Source: Zygosaccharomyces rouxii
Taxonomy: Eukaryota; Ascomycota; Saccharomycetes; Saccharomycetales; Saccharomycetaceae
Assembly (NCBI RefSeq): GCF_000026365.1
Contig: NC_012992.1
Coordinates: 434,001-498,000, forward strand
Reading direction: 5' to 3'
Length of the DNA: 64,000 bases
Shown: one piece after another, positions 9,648 through 18,963 of the stretch
How positions within the stretch are numbered: the stretch's first letter is position 1
Layout: each line of letters starts with the position of its first letter
Position numbers and translations under genes: made by a program
Notes under the pieces: generated by a model
Seen by the model: only the letters and a program-made list of their open reading frames with translations
The model's database searches: none
Told to the model about the DNA's origin: nothing

Positions 9648-10308
9648 GCTTGCAAGAGTGACACGCAGAGGACCAAGTCCATCTTGCCGCCAACGTCCCC
9701 TTTTATACTCCGCTTCCCCTAATTTGCCACCGAACGTTACCCTCTCCGCCCCCTAATCTGCTCTTCAGCGGCTCGCCCACTCCTCAGCGCCTTCTCCACT
9801 CACATGCTCAAAAATCTATTAAATAGTCCTACATAGTGTTTCTATACAACATACATTACACACTGCACCTCGATCCGCTACTAAAAATAGAACATACTTG
9901 CCTTATGACCTGTATCCTCATTAACTACTCATGACTCACCCCCTAATCACTCATCGCACATTATCCCCCATCACTTCCTCACCCCTGCAATACCACATGT
10001 GCTCGATTAACGTTTATTTACCCCTCTCCCCCCTGGTTTCCACGCAAACCCAGATTCAACTCCGGCTCACCCCGTAAATCAAACGCCACAGTTCGACGCT
10101 TGATAATGGAGCTCATTTAAAACTCCGATCTGCAAAAAAAAAATTATCACCCGTATACTATAATTACTCATTACCGCTATAAAAACATATAATGACTAAA
10201 TATGCCAAAAAAATCTCATCTAATTATCGTTATTATTAATTCTGTATCCCATTTTTTATTATCCCGAATCTTATCATAGTGAATTGCGTTACATGCCCAG
10301 CTCTTGCT

Positions 10309-10575
10309 TTAGTTACCACTCGCTAGCCATAGTCTGTAGTTATCTTGAGCAGCATTTGCAAATTCACGGTCATCGGATTGCCAACTGAATAGTTCCAAAT
10401 TCTTATGATCTTCCTCTATTAGAGTTTCATCCATATCTAATTTGAAAACTTCATCTTCTATCAGTAGCGGTGTCGCCAGTAATTCTTCTTGGTATGTACT
10501 TTCTTCTGGCTCCGTTATCGTATCCGAAAGTAGAGAGGGTGGTACGCTGAATTGGAAAACTTCTGGTAAACTCAT
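10309..10575 (-). CDS. Small acidic protein, probable ICY1/ICY2 orthologue
   Basis: An 88-residue acidic protein starting at ATG 10573-10575. It lies exactly where S. cerevisiae has ICY1 (YMR195W), between the YMR196W and CMC4 orthologues and in the same orientation. The C-terminus NYRLWLASGN is consistent with the short conserved tail I associate with Icy1/Icy2, but I cannot align it here. The S. cerevisiae proteins are longer (about 127 and 136 residues) and of unknown molecular function. The symbol is left blank because the call rests mainly on position. The spacer upstream carries a TTGATG microsatellite. Confidence 0.65.
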   Translation of the reverse strand: MSLPEVFQFSVPPSLLSDTITEPEESTYQEELLATPLLIEDEVFKLDMDETLIEEDHKNLELFSWQSDDREFANAAQDNYRLWLASGN

Positions 10576-10980
10576 AGTTTTTGGTATATATTTCTTGTTG
10601 ATGTTGATGTTGATGTTGATGTTGATATTGATGTTGTAATGTGATGAACACTTGATCTGCTAATTGAACAAATTGTTATCCCATCAACGAAAAATCTACC
10701 TAATCCTTTTTATATAAAATTGACTTTGTCATCGGTAAAATATTTAGGCACCTTGTTGGTCTCGCCAGCCGTGTCCCCAACAGCACACCAGTGCCACACA
10801 AGAAACTGTGGGGAGACAGAAACGACTGACTCACACTGAAACGACGGAACGTGGGAACCAAGAATCGGAAAGACGAAAAAGAAAACCGTCAACAGTCTAA
10901 ACGAAAACGGACTGCAGGATTACTGACAATAGCGTCATCCTCGTCATTATTACTGTTACCGTTATTACTGATAGTGTATT
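10576..10980. promoter_or_regulatory. Divergent promoter region between the ICY-like gene and CMC4
   Basis: 405 bp separate the two divergent start codons. The left part holds the microsatellite. TATA-like sequence occurs around 10712. Several short open frames here look like chance. No intron signals are needed for CMC4, although a TACTGAC-like sequence occurs at 10920. Confidence 0.5.
10596..10636. repeat. GATGTT hexanucleotide microsatellite
   Basis: About six tandem units of GTTGAT/TTGATG type, one of them altered to GATATT, lie 20-60 bp upstream of the ICY-like start codon, probably in its 5' leader or core promoter. Copy number is likely to vary between strains. Confidence 0.85.
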
Positions 10981-11205
10981 ATGGCTCAACAGACACCCAG
11001 CTGCAAACCACAGGCATGCGCCATACAAAATTGTCTCTTTTCCAATAACTACAATGAGTCTCGATGTGACCAAGCTATCAATGACCTTTACAGGTGCTGT
11101 GAAAAGTTTTACAAGGAAACTAACTCCAAGGGTGTCACACCCTGTTGTCCTAAACCAGACCTACTAAGAACTAAGATGACTCAGCGTGGGTTACAAGAAG
11201 AATGA
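10981..11205 (+). CDS. CMC4: Twin CX9C mitochondrial protein Cmc4
   Basis: A 74-residue protein starting at ATG 10981. Cysteines 18/28 and 28/38 are spaced CX9C, with further CC pairs at 38-39 and 54-55, the pattern of Cmc4-family CX9C proteins. These enter the intermembrane space through the Mia40 disulfide relay. I recognise strong similarity to S. cerevisiae Cmc4 (YMR194C-B, 73 residues), including the CAIQxCL and CCP segments. The position between ICY1 and RPL36 matches chromosome XIII. The S. cerevisiae gene is annotated with an intron; here the frame is continuous from its ATG. Confidence 0.92.
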   Translation: MAQQTPSCKPQACAIQNCLFSNNYNESRCDQAINDLYRCCEKFYKETNSKGVTPCCPKPDLLRTKMTQRGLQEE

Positions 11206-11558
11206 GTAAATAGAACACCAAATAAACAAATCATAACCATATAGGTTTAACCCCTCGATTCATTTTTGATGATTTTCGAAAAATCGATGTACGTGAGTTC
11301 CTCGCGGTATGAACCTGAAAGGTGTTACATACTAGACGGAGGGTACTCAAGAGTAAAATTAATTACCTGCGTTATTCTAAGATCTACCGCGAGCACGCCT
11401 GATCCCACGTTTTTGGGGAGAGGTGTGACTCTGGGCGTCTATTTTATATAAAGACATTGTTAGGTTTCTTGAAAGAAAGAAAATGTTTATAGAAGAAGAA
11501 GAAGTAGATTCATATTCTCGCTTTATATAATGACAAATTTGCGCGATGAAAAATTTTT
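11206..11558. other. Spacer between convergent CMC4 and the orphan gene
   Basis: 353 bp between two convergent stop codons. It should hold both polyadenylation regions. AT-rich stretches are present, and I see no gene. Confidence 0.5.
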
Positions 11559-12056
11559 TCACCTTTCGTGCTCGTTGTACTCGCGGACGTTAGGTAAATA
11601 AGCGTTCAACTCTGATGATTGGAGCCAGAGAAAAGTGCCACTTACGTTACTGATACTATTTTCCATTTTGACGGAATTGTGATATTCTTGTAGTACATCT
11701 TGTACCGAGATGGGCTCCTTACCAGTATCTTGCAATTGTTGTCTTAGCATAGCAATGTGGAGAGCTAGTTTCATCTCACGAACTTGATGTAACTTCCTTT
11801 CATTGAGAACTTGTAATTCTCTTTTCTTTCTGGCAGCAGAGACTTGTCTCGCAAAGAATTCCTGTTGTTCCCTTGATTTTAGCTGCTGTGATTGTAACTC
11901 TTGAGTTAGCGATGTTCGAACTCTATAGTTATCCACAGCGAAGAAGCACAAGGTCACTACAGAGATGACCATGGCAAATTCAAGGATTGGTTTACGGAGG
12001 GGGCCACCCCCCGAGAAATACGTTGGTGGGTTTGTTAGATTTCTCCTATGGATCAT
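11559..12056 (-). CDS. Unrecognised single-pass membrane protein with coiled coil
   Basis: A 165-residue protein from the first ATG at 12054-12056 (the frame extends upstream only through non-ATG codons). A basic N-terminus (MIHRRNLTNPP) is followed by one hydrophobic segment of about 17 residues (EFAMVISVVTLCFFAVDN). A long, strongly charged helix rich in K, R, E and Q follows, over roughly residues 45-110, very likely a coiled coil. The layout is common among small mitochondrial inner-membrane assembly factors with a matrix or intermembrane-space coiled coil, but I do not recognise a family. S. cerevisiae has no gene at this position that I know of. Codon use looks normal. Confidence 0.7.
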   Translation of the reverse strand: MIHRRNLTNPPTYFSGGGPLRKPILEFAMVISVVTLCFFAVDNYRVRTSLTQELQSQQLKSREQQEFFARQVSAARKKRELQVLNERKLHQVREMKLALHIAMLRQQLQDTGKEPISVQDVLQEYHNSVKMENSISNVSGTFLWLQSSELNAYLPNVREYNEHER

Positions 12057-12090
12057 TGGTGAGCAAAGAATAATTAAATAATTACACAAT

Positions 12091-14354
12091 TGACTAATTG
12101 TTACACCTTTTAGTTAATAGGGATTTATTTGGTCTGCACGCGCAGCGACGTTTCTAACGTCGATGGGAACATCAAGCTGCAAAAGTCCTACACCATGATC
12201 CATTTGAAGCTTGAGACGAACCGTGTAGGATCTAAAGCACATACAACTAGCAAAACTTGGTGGCATTATGGGCCCGCTAACACCACTTTTGAATGGGGGT
12301 TGCTTAAGATTTACGGTAACGCGCCTCTGTAGTTCGGAGTTCCAATCGGTTGAGTTAACTTGGGTAACGAGAAGCGGAACATGATTAACCTTTACTTGCA
12401 AAGATTCCATACCTAGTACATCTGCACGTAATGATTCACGGACTATCTGTTTTAGTGGCGGCTCAATGTTATCACTACAATGGATGTACCAAGATTGAAG
12501 ATCATCTAAACGTTTTCCATATACTTGAAACTTAGCCCTAATTTCTTCCCTCTCATGCAGCAAGGTTTTATTACTCAATCTTATCGGAATATCCCTCTTG
12601 GACATACCTGTAACACTTATTAATTCTGCTGAGATAGTATTGATACTAGGAGGCTTACCATCACTATTATTGGCGGGTTTACATTCCAATTCAATCTCTA
12701 AATCTTGTATAGTAGTACCAGATAGTTGGGACAACCTTGTCACATTTTCTCGTTCATATTTAGTCTTCATTTCGAAACGATTACGATGATCAATTAATAT
12801 TGGTGGTCGATAAGGTAATACAACATGTGGAGTTCGTATTCTACCTATTATGATTCCTGCCTTTTGTTGCGGACTATTAATGAATTTAGCAGTCCATTTG
12901 GGTTCGACCTTATAAAGCAATCCCACTTCTAACGTACCGGATCTTTTCTCCCAATTAGCATCAAAGCTTTTCGAAAGAGATCTTAATTGGGATTCTTTCG
13001 ACCTGAAAACGTCTAACTCCAGGTCTTCACTAGTAACAAATCCCTTTTCATCATATTTCCTCTTAACCAATTCCAATTTTGAAATGCTTGATTCGTTTTC
13101 TCTACTCAATGATTCTAATTCACTGCTACAATCCATTTTTTGTCTCGACATCATTTCATGAGTCGTTGGAATAACTCTGATACTGTATTCAGCTTGCCTC
13201 ATGTTAAATAATTCTTTGGTCTTGTTGTGTCTACCGACTAAAATTGCCTTGACTGAATAATTAACACATACGTCGTCATCTGCCAAATCATCCGCCCAAA
13301 TTGGACCACCTCTAGTTTCAGCTCTACCATAACCCAATAGATGGTTGATTTTAAGGTCTCTAAAATTACATCCCTTGCGATGTTTATCTACACCAATGCT
13401 GGGCGGCAAGGAAAAATGTTCACTCATCCCGTGTGGACAATGAGATTCCAGCAATTGATCAGGAATTTTAAAGCTGAAGAATTTTTTATAACAGCCATTA
13501 GGCTTTAAAATTTTATTAGGAGGGAATCCGAAAGTTGTTTTATCACAAGAATCAAATTTTCCAAAGCATTGATCCAACGAAACTGATGGTTCTACATGGA
13601 ATTGAGCCCAACTCGCACTCATATCTACCATGCGTAAAATGTTTTTAGTACTTCTTGTCTTTTGAGTACGATCAACAACCGCAATTGTACCCTCCAACAT
13701 CACATAAAACATTTCAAACGTCATTGGTTTATCAGAATTATTACGTATTAAAACCATACCATGAACAACGTCACCACAAGTGTATTCTTTTAAGAGATTA
13801 GGCGATTCCATCAATTCCCCAAATTTGGGAGCATTTGGGGTTACATGAATCTCAATGGTGAATGGCGAATCAACTTCAGGTAATTTATGAAGGTTATCGA
13901 TACTTACGTTAGTGATACCGTTACCAACACCATCTATTAATGAATCACCAACTTCTGAAATGGAATCAAAAGATACTAAACTAGGCCTACTCAGTGAGGG
14001 TCTATCAATCTCTTCATAAGTGGGAAAATGTTGATGCACTGGTACATTCAAGTAATACCTGTTAAAAAAATCAAAAGAGGGCAAAATGTGAACAAGCTCA
14101 TCTATTTCCTCCTCAACCGTCATAATCAATGATTGATCACGTCAATCCCAGTAATACAGATTGAAACGAATCTCGATTCCAGCTAGGGCCTTGATATTTG
14201 TAACAACATCAAGTAGTTACCGAGCATTAATTCTCATGTCCCGAAGAGGATCTAACGGCAGACTTGACTTATCATATCATCAGGAATTGTTGTAAAGAAC
14301 TATTTACTCGAAACGATCATTCGCAGTGTCGTCAATGGTTACCTTTCTGAAAAA
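12091..14354. repeat. Tandem duplication unit 1 (BUL-like gene plus flanks)
   Basis: This ~2.27-kb unit is repeated directly at about 14397-16670. Similarity begins at TGACTAATTGTTACACCTT downstream of the gene. It runs through the coding region and continues about 230 bp past the start codon to GTCGTCAATGGTTACC. Coding and non-coding parts are both conserved, so this is a duplication of a whole DNA segment and not retroposition. Confidence 0.9.
12114..14123 (-). CDS. BUL-family arrestin-like ubiquitin-ligase adaptor, intact copy
   Basis: A 669-residue protein starting at ATG 14121-14123. It is related to S. cerevisiae Bul1/Bul2/Bul3, which recruit the ubiquitin ligase Rsp5 to permeases such as Gap1. 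Matching landmarks, in order, are LPSFDFFN near the N-terminus, EYTCGDVVHG, FEMFYVMLE, RMVDMSASW, LPPSIGVDKHRKGC, DLADDDVCVNY, and a C-terminal SFASCMCFRSYTVRL segment. It is much shorter than Bul1 (976 residues), lacking the long N-terminal extension and the low-complexity inserts. The PPxY motif of Bul1 is replaced by FPTYEE, so binding to Rsp5 WW domains may be weakened. It is one of a tandem pair; the other copy is broken. Which Bul paralogue is orthologous cannot be settled here. Confidence 0.88.
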   Translation of the reverse strand: MTVEEEIDELVHILPSFDFFNRYYLNVPVHQHFPTYEEIDRPSLSRPSLVSFDSISEVGDSLIDGVGNGITNVSIDNLHKLPEVDSPFTIEIHVTPNAPKFGELMESPNLLKEYTCGDVVHGMVLIRNNSDKPMTFEMFYVMLEGTIAVVDRTQKTRSTKNILRMVDMSASWAQFHVEPSVSLDQCFGKFDSCDKTTFGFPPNKILKPNGCYKKFFSFKIPDQLLESHCPHGMSEHFSLPPSIGVDKHRKGCNFRDLKINHLLGYGRAETRGGPIWADDLADDDVCVNYSVKAILVGRHNKTKELFNMRQAEYSIRVIPTTHEMMSRQKMDCSSELESLSRENESSISKLELVKRKYDEKGFVTSEDLELDVFRSKESQLRSLSKSFDANWEKRSGTLEVGLLYKVEPKWTAKFINSPQQKAGIIIGRIRTPHVVLPYRPPILIDHRNRFEMKTKYERENVTRLSQLSGTTIQDLEIELECKPANNSDGKPPSINTISAELISVTGMSKRDIPIRLSNKTLLHEREEIRAKFQVYGKRLDDLQSWYIHCSDNIEPPLKQIVRESLRADVLGMESLQVKVNHVPLLVTQVNSTDWNSELQRRVTVNLKQPPFKSGVSGPIMPPSFASCMCFRSYTVRLKLQMDHGVGLLQLDVPIDVRNVAARADQINPY

Positions 14355-14396
14355 ATGATAACATCTTGGCTACATAATACAATAAAAGCATACCAT

Positions 14397-16670
14397 TGAC
14401 TAATTGTTACACCTTCCAGTTAGCAGGAACTTATTTGGTCAGTATTCGAAGTGACGTTTCTTACTTCGATAGGAACATCAAGCTGCAAAAGTCCTACACC
14501 ATGATCCATTTGAAGCTTGAGACGAACCGTGTAGGATCTAAAGCACATGCAACTAGCAAAACTTGGTGGTATTATGGGTCCGCCAACACTACCTTTGAAT
14601 GGGGGTTGCTTAAGGTTTACTGTAACGCGCCTCTGTAGTTCAGAGTTCCAATCGGTTGAATTAATTTGGGTAACGAGAAGCGGGACATGATTAACTTTTA
14701 CTTGTAAAGATTCCAGACCTAGTACATCTGCACGTAATGATTCACGGACTATCTGTTTTAGCGGTGGCTCAATATTATCACTACAATGGATGTACCAAGA
14801 TTGAAGATCATCTAAACGTTTTCCATATTCTTGAAACTTAGCCCTAATTTCTTCCCTCTCATGCAACAAGTTTTTGTTACTCAATCTTATATATCCCTCT
14901 TGGACATACCTGTAACACTAATTAGTTCTGCAGAGATAGCTTTGATACCAGGAGGCTTCCCATCACTATTATTGGCGGGGTTGCATTCCAATTCAATCTC
15001 TAAATCTTCTAATGCATTACCACATATTTGCGACAACCTCAGTGCGTTTTCTCGTTCATGCTTGTTCTTTATTTCGAAACGGTTACGATCATAAATTAAT
15101 ATTGGTGGTCGATAAGGTAATACAACATGCGGAGTTCGTATTCTACCTATTATGATTCCTGCCTTTTGTTGCGGACTATTAATGAATTTAGAAGTCCATT
15201 TGGGTTCGACCTTGTAAAGCAATCCCACTTCTAACGTACCGGATCTTTTCTCCCAATTAGCATCAAAGCTTTTCGAAAGAGATCTTAATTGAACTTCTTT
15301 CAACATAAAAACGTCTGACTCCAAATCTTCATTCTTAACAAATCCCTTTTCATCATATTTCCTCTTAACTAATTCCAATTTTGAAATGCTTGATTCGGTT
15401 TTTCTAATTAATGATTCTAATTCACTGCTACAATCCATTTTTTGTCTCGACACCATTTCAAAAGTTGTCGGAATAACTCTGATACTGTATTCAGATTGTT
15501 TTATGTTAACTAATTCTTTGGTCTTGTTGTGTCTACCGACTAAAATTGCCTTGACTGAATAATTAACACATACGTCGTCATCTGCCAAATCATCCGCCCA
15601 AACTGGACCACCTCTAGATGTAACCCTACCATAACCCAGTTGACGGTTGATTTTAAGGTCTCTAAAATTGCACCCCTTACGATGTTTATCTACACCAACG
15701 CTCGGCGGCAAAGAAAAATGTTCACTCATCCCGTGTGGACACTGTGATTCCAGCAATTGATCAGGAATTTTAAAGCTGAAGAATTTTTTATGGCGGCTAT
15801 GAGGTTGTAAAATTTTAGTATGAGAGAGTCCGAAAATTGTGTTATCACAAGAATCGAATCTTCCACAATGTTGATTCCTTGAAATTGATGGTTCTACATT
15901 AAATTGAGCCCAACTCGCACTCATATCTACCATACGGACAAAGTTTTTAGTACTTCTTGTCTTTTGAGTACGATCAACAACCGCAATTGTACCCTCTAAC
16001 ATTACATAAAACATTTCAAACGTCATTGGTTTATCAGAATTGTTACCAATTACAACAATACCATGAACAACGTCACCACAAGTGTACTCGTTTAAAAAAT
16101 TAGGTGGTTCCAACGGTTCTCCAAATTTGGGAGCATTTGGAGTAATATAAATGTCAATGGTAAATGGTGTATCAACCTCAGGTAATTTATGAAGGTTATC
16201 GATACTCACGTTAGTGATACCATTACCAACACCGTCTTTTAATGAATCACCAGCTTCTGAAATGGAATCAAAGGATGCTAAACTAGGTCTATGCAATGAA
16301 GGCCTATCAATTTCCTCATAATTGGGAAGATTCCGAGGCGATTCATGTTCTTCGGCTGGCACATTCAGGTAATACCTGTTGAAGAAATCAAAAGAGGGTA
16401 AAATGTGAGCAAGCTCATCTATTCCCTCCTCAACCGTCATAATCAATGATTGATCACGTCAATCCCGGTAATAAGAACTGAAATGAATCTCGATTACAGC
16501 TAGGGCCGTGGTATTTGTAACAACATCGAGTAATTGCCGAGCTTTAATTCTCATGTCCCAAAGCGGATCCAACAGCAGGTTTGACTCATCATATCATGAA
16601 GAATTGTTGTAAAGGGTTATTTACTCGAAACGATCGTTCTCATTGTCGTCAATGGTTACCCTTTGAAAAT
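14397..16670. repeat. Tandem duplication unit 2 (BUL-like pseudogene plus flanks)
   Basis: The second copy of the direct duplication starts about 42 bp after unit 1 ends. Start-codon-proximal upstream DNA (16441-16670) aligns with 14124-14354 at high identity, with scattered substitutions. Confidence 0.9.
14420..16440 (-). pseudogene. BUL-family arrestin, second copy, disrupted by a 4-bp deletion
   Basis: This reads from ATG 16438-16440 and matches the intact neighbour closely until residue ~517, where the frame stops at TAA 14887-14889. Compared with the intact copy, four bases (TCCG on the coding strand) are missing at about 14890/14891: the intact gene has GATATTCCGATAAG, this copy GATATATAAG. 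Past the break, the other frame (14420-14884) continues the homology for about 154 residues to the normal end. The product would be about 517 residues without the conserved C-terminal part. No other break is visible, so inactivation looks recent, or a truncated protein may still be made. A sequencing error is possible. The N-terminus has LPNYEE, an LPxY variant, where the intact copy has FPTYEE. Confidence 0.85.
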
Positions 16671-17136
16671 AATAGACTGAATTGAGATCAAGAACTTGCA
16701 CGTGAATTCACCGTACTTCCCATCCCCCATGGATTATGACCACCTAGCATTTTATGTATTTGTCAATTGGGAGCAGCCAAGTCTTTCCAATTGGCCTGCA
16801 TTCAATATGACATTATTCTCTATTTTTTTCGTAGCTTTTCACCTTATTTACTTATCTCATTTACCACTTTCTGGAAATCCGCACGGCGCTAACAGTGCTC
16901 ATCGACCGCAAGCAGAAGTAAGAATAAAGAAGCGTTAGAAGGCCCATAGGGCATATATCCATCTATCGACCTACATAACTATCGGAGTTTCTATCACATG
17001 CTCACGTTGTCTATACGCAATGAAAAATCGCATCATTTATTAAAACACTATACTAATAATAAGGTTGCCCACTCACGATAAATGACAAGCAATATCAACT
17101 AGACGCTGCCACCATCGTTAGCTGCTAAATATACAC
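16671..17136. other. Spacer between the BUL-like pseudogene and RPL36
   Basis: About 466 bp downstream of RPL36 and beyond the duplicated block. A frame of 80 codons at 16696-16938 opens with ATG-rich sequence but has no recognisable protein character; I treat it as chance. Nothing else is seen. Confidence 0.5.
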
Positions 17137-17439
17137 TTAGTGACGACGAGAAGCAGTGATGATGTTTTGCATCTCTTCAACCTTAGCCTTAGCTCTGACG
17201 AAAGAACCAAGTCTCTTCTTGGCGACCTTTCTAGCTCTCTTTTCACCGGAGTTTCTGATCAAATCGATCAATCTTCTTTCATATGGAGACAAACCAGCGA
17301 ATTCTCTGACAAGGGAACGCACGAACTTAACTCTGTTGCTAGATTGACCCTTCTTGTAGGAGATCTTAGCAGGTGGGGTCATTGGGGTGACCTGCTTACC
17401 CTTGTTCAAACCAACGGCAATACCAGATTTCACGGCCAT
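17137..17439 (-). CDS. RPL36: 60S ribosomal protein eL36
   Basis: A 100-residue basic protein, the same length as S. cerevisiae Rpl36a/b and near identical along LSPYERRLIDLIRNSGEKRA. It is a component of the large cytosolic ribosomal subunit. The start ATG 17437-17439 leads directly into MAVKSGIAVGLNKG without interruption. Both S. cerevisiae copies have an intron after the first few codons, so this copy is intronless in its coding part. A Rap1-type site lies about 380 bp upstream. The order RPL36-MRPL24 matches YMR194W-YMR193W. Confidence 0.98.
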   Translation of the reverse strand: MAVKSGIAVGLNKGKQVTPMTPPAKISYKKGQSSNRVKFVRSLVREFAGLSPYERRLIDLIRNSGEKRARKVAKKRLGSFVRAKAKVEEMQNIITASRRH

Positions 17440-17958
17440 CTTTGGTGTTCTTTGGCGATTATGCGTAGGTTCACCTCGGTATACGGTATCTTGTAATTAC
17501 CTCTTCACCGTCTTTCACTTTTGTCAAAAGGTGCAAGGACCAGCTGCGTGGCCCACGATGCGTCATCCATTGGAGAGACGATGAGTCGGGTAGGAGGCGT
17601 TTGATGCCGGTGCTTGGCGGAGTTGGTCAGAGCTAGGCGGAGCTAGGGAGGAGCCGGAGGAAGCAATGGGGAGCCCAGTGTTGCAGCAGGCAGGTGCTAG
17701 AGGGAGGATTGGAGGAGTGCTCTGCCTAGCATCCTGCCTAACGCTCTCTTTCCAAGTCATGCGACGCAACTGCTTTTTTTAAAAAAAAAGAAAAATTTCC
17801 AAAAAAAATACATGGATGTAAGGGTGTACGGAGCAGATGAACGGGTTCTCGATCTCAAGACAGTCACTCAAAAGGAAGAGATAGCGGTACATTAATTTAC
17901 AAATAAATAGTATAGTAAAAAGGCCAGTCTATGTACAAGTCTCCCGCTAAAAATATAT
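17440..17958. promoter_or_regulatory. RPL36 promoter region / downstream of MRPL24
   Basis: 519 bp. From right to left toward RPL36 there is a Rap1-type site (17814-17827), then a long T/A tract (17774-17808), as usual for ribosomal-protein promoters. A strikingly G-rich stretch follows at 17590-17710 (repeated GGCGGAG/GGAGC runs) with no gene-like frame that I trust. Confidence 0.6.
17814..17827 (-). promoter_or_regulatory. Rap1 binding site of RPL36
   Basis: ACACCCTTACATCC on the reverse strand fits the Rap1 consensus ACACCCRYACAYM at nearly all positions, with an A/T tract just downstream. Rap1 sites at this distance are typical of yeast ribosomal-protein genes. Confidence 0.75.
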
Positions 17959-18729
17959 CTAAGCTATGCTAATGCTCTTTAGATCAAATCCGTGATTGTC
18001 TAACCTCTCCAAAACTTCTTTGATCTCTAAATTTTGATGCTTGTCCAAGAACTCCTTGTAGGTCAAATCACCGTGACTTTCTCTTACTTGTTGCCTCTCC
18101 AATGGGAAAAGATATTTGAGAAGCTTTCTTTTACCGGCCACAACTTTAATGGGCGAACCCTTAACCGTCTCATTGTAATAGACGGTCACAGGTTTACCAT
18201 CCTCCGCATTGACGGTGACGGCATCCTTATGTGGTCTATTGGCCTCCAGTTCTTTCCGCCTCATAATACGATATCTTAATCTCCAACCAGTGGGCCCCAA
18301 TTCTTTGATTCTTGCAGATTTATCCTTTGTCAAGTAATTATCGATACCACCTTCTTTGCTTATAGTTCTCAAAACTTTTGCGGTCATTCCTAGGGAAATC
18401 TTACGTTCTAAGGTCTCACTCCAGAGGCCCTTCCTTATGACATTTGGTAACCATCTTCTTCTTGTCTTCGTTTTGGATTCAGCGATGTTATTACCGTACT
18501 GCACGTAGGATGCACCATAAAGACCCTTGTTACTCTGCTTAAAAACACGGGATTCACCATACTTGTAATCTGGGAACTCTTTATTCTCTCTTGGGACCCA
18601 AAGCGGTTTAGAATCACCAACACGGTATATGGGTTGCTGAGCTATTCGTCTATTTTCTACCAATCTCCATTGCCTCCATGAAACAGCTGCCGCAGAAAAG
18701 GCTCTTTTGAAATTCCAAGTACCAAACAT
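17959..18729 (-). CDS. MRPL24: Mitochondrial large-subunit ribosomal protein bL28m
   Basis: A 256-residue protein (258 in S. cerevisiae Mrpl24, YMR193W), starting at ATG 18727-18729. It has an amphipathic basic N-terminus suited to mitochondrial import. A bL28-type core follows, including [17 protein letters not shown], the RRRWLPNV motif of L28 proteins, and [19 protein letters not shown] fungal C-terminal extension follows. It functions in the mitochondrial ribosome. It is the last gene of the block syntenic to YMR193-198. Confidence 0.96.
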   Translation of the reverse strand: MFGTWNFKRAFSAAAVSWRQWRLVENRRIAQQPIYRVGDSKPLWVPRENKEFPDYKYGESRVFKQSNKGLYGASYVQYGNNIAESKTKTRRRWLPNVIRKGLWSETLERKISLGMTAKVLRTISKEGGIDNYLTKDKSARIKELGPTGWRLRYRIMRRKELEANRPHKDAVTVNAEDGKPVTVYYNETVKGSPIKVVAGKRKLLKYLFPLERQQVRESHGDLTYKEFLDKHQNLEIKEVLERLDNHGFDLKSISIA

Positions 18730-18842
18730 CTTCGATTGACCTTAAAGGTTCGATAGATTGGTTTCAAATGTTACAATTCTGCTTTTGTCGTTGGAATTTT
18801 CCAGGTTTTCATTTTTTTTCAATCGGCTCCTTCGAAATTTAA

Positions 18843-18852
18843 CATGTGGAAA
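18843..18852 (+). promoter_or_regulatory. UAS-INO-like E-box upstream of CHO1
   Basis: CATGTGGAAA, about 110 bp upstream of the CHO1 start, matches the inositol/choline element CATGTGAAAT at 8 of 10 positions and keeps the CATGTG core bound by Ino2-Ino4. CHO1 is a known target of that pair in S. cerevisiae. Confidence 0.55.
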
Positions 18853-18963
18853 AAAAGATAAGCACAAGTTAGGGACGTCTTGACATATATAAAAGAACTA
18901 CATAAAAGGCACACAATAGAAGGTACTCGTTACAACAATATACGGTGTCTCACAAAATTCCCG

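Larger units (their letters stand above)
7726..10308. other. 2.6-kb gene-free stretch, partly C-rich on the + strand, with repeats
   Basis: This separates the start of the YMR196W orthologue from the stop of the ICY-like gene, so it is promoter on one side and downstream DNA on the other. It is unusually long for this compact genome. The left part (7.75-8.1 kb) looks like a promoter. From about 9.0 to 10.1 kb the + strand is clearly C-rich and G-poor (for example 26 C to 9 G in 9301-9360), unlike the rest of the window. It contains an inverted repeat, a dispersed related copy and a degenerate tandem repeat, listed separately. An AT-rich part follows (10.13-10.27 kb). Open frames here, such as that at 9016-9609, lack an ATG start and look like products of skewed composition. 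Confidence 0.75.

Noticed and set aside
16696..16938. 80-codon frame beyond the BUL-like duplication
   Set aside because: No recognised similarity, and no promoter-like context; short enough to occur by chance.
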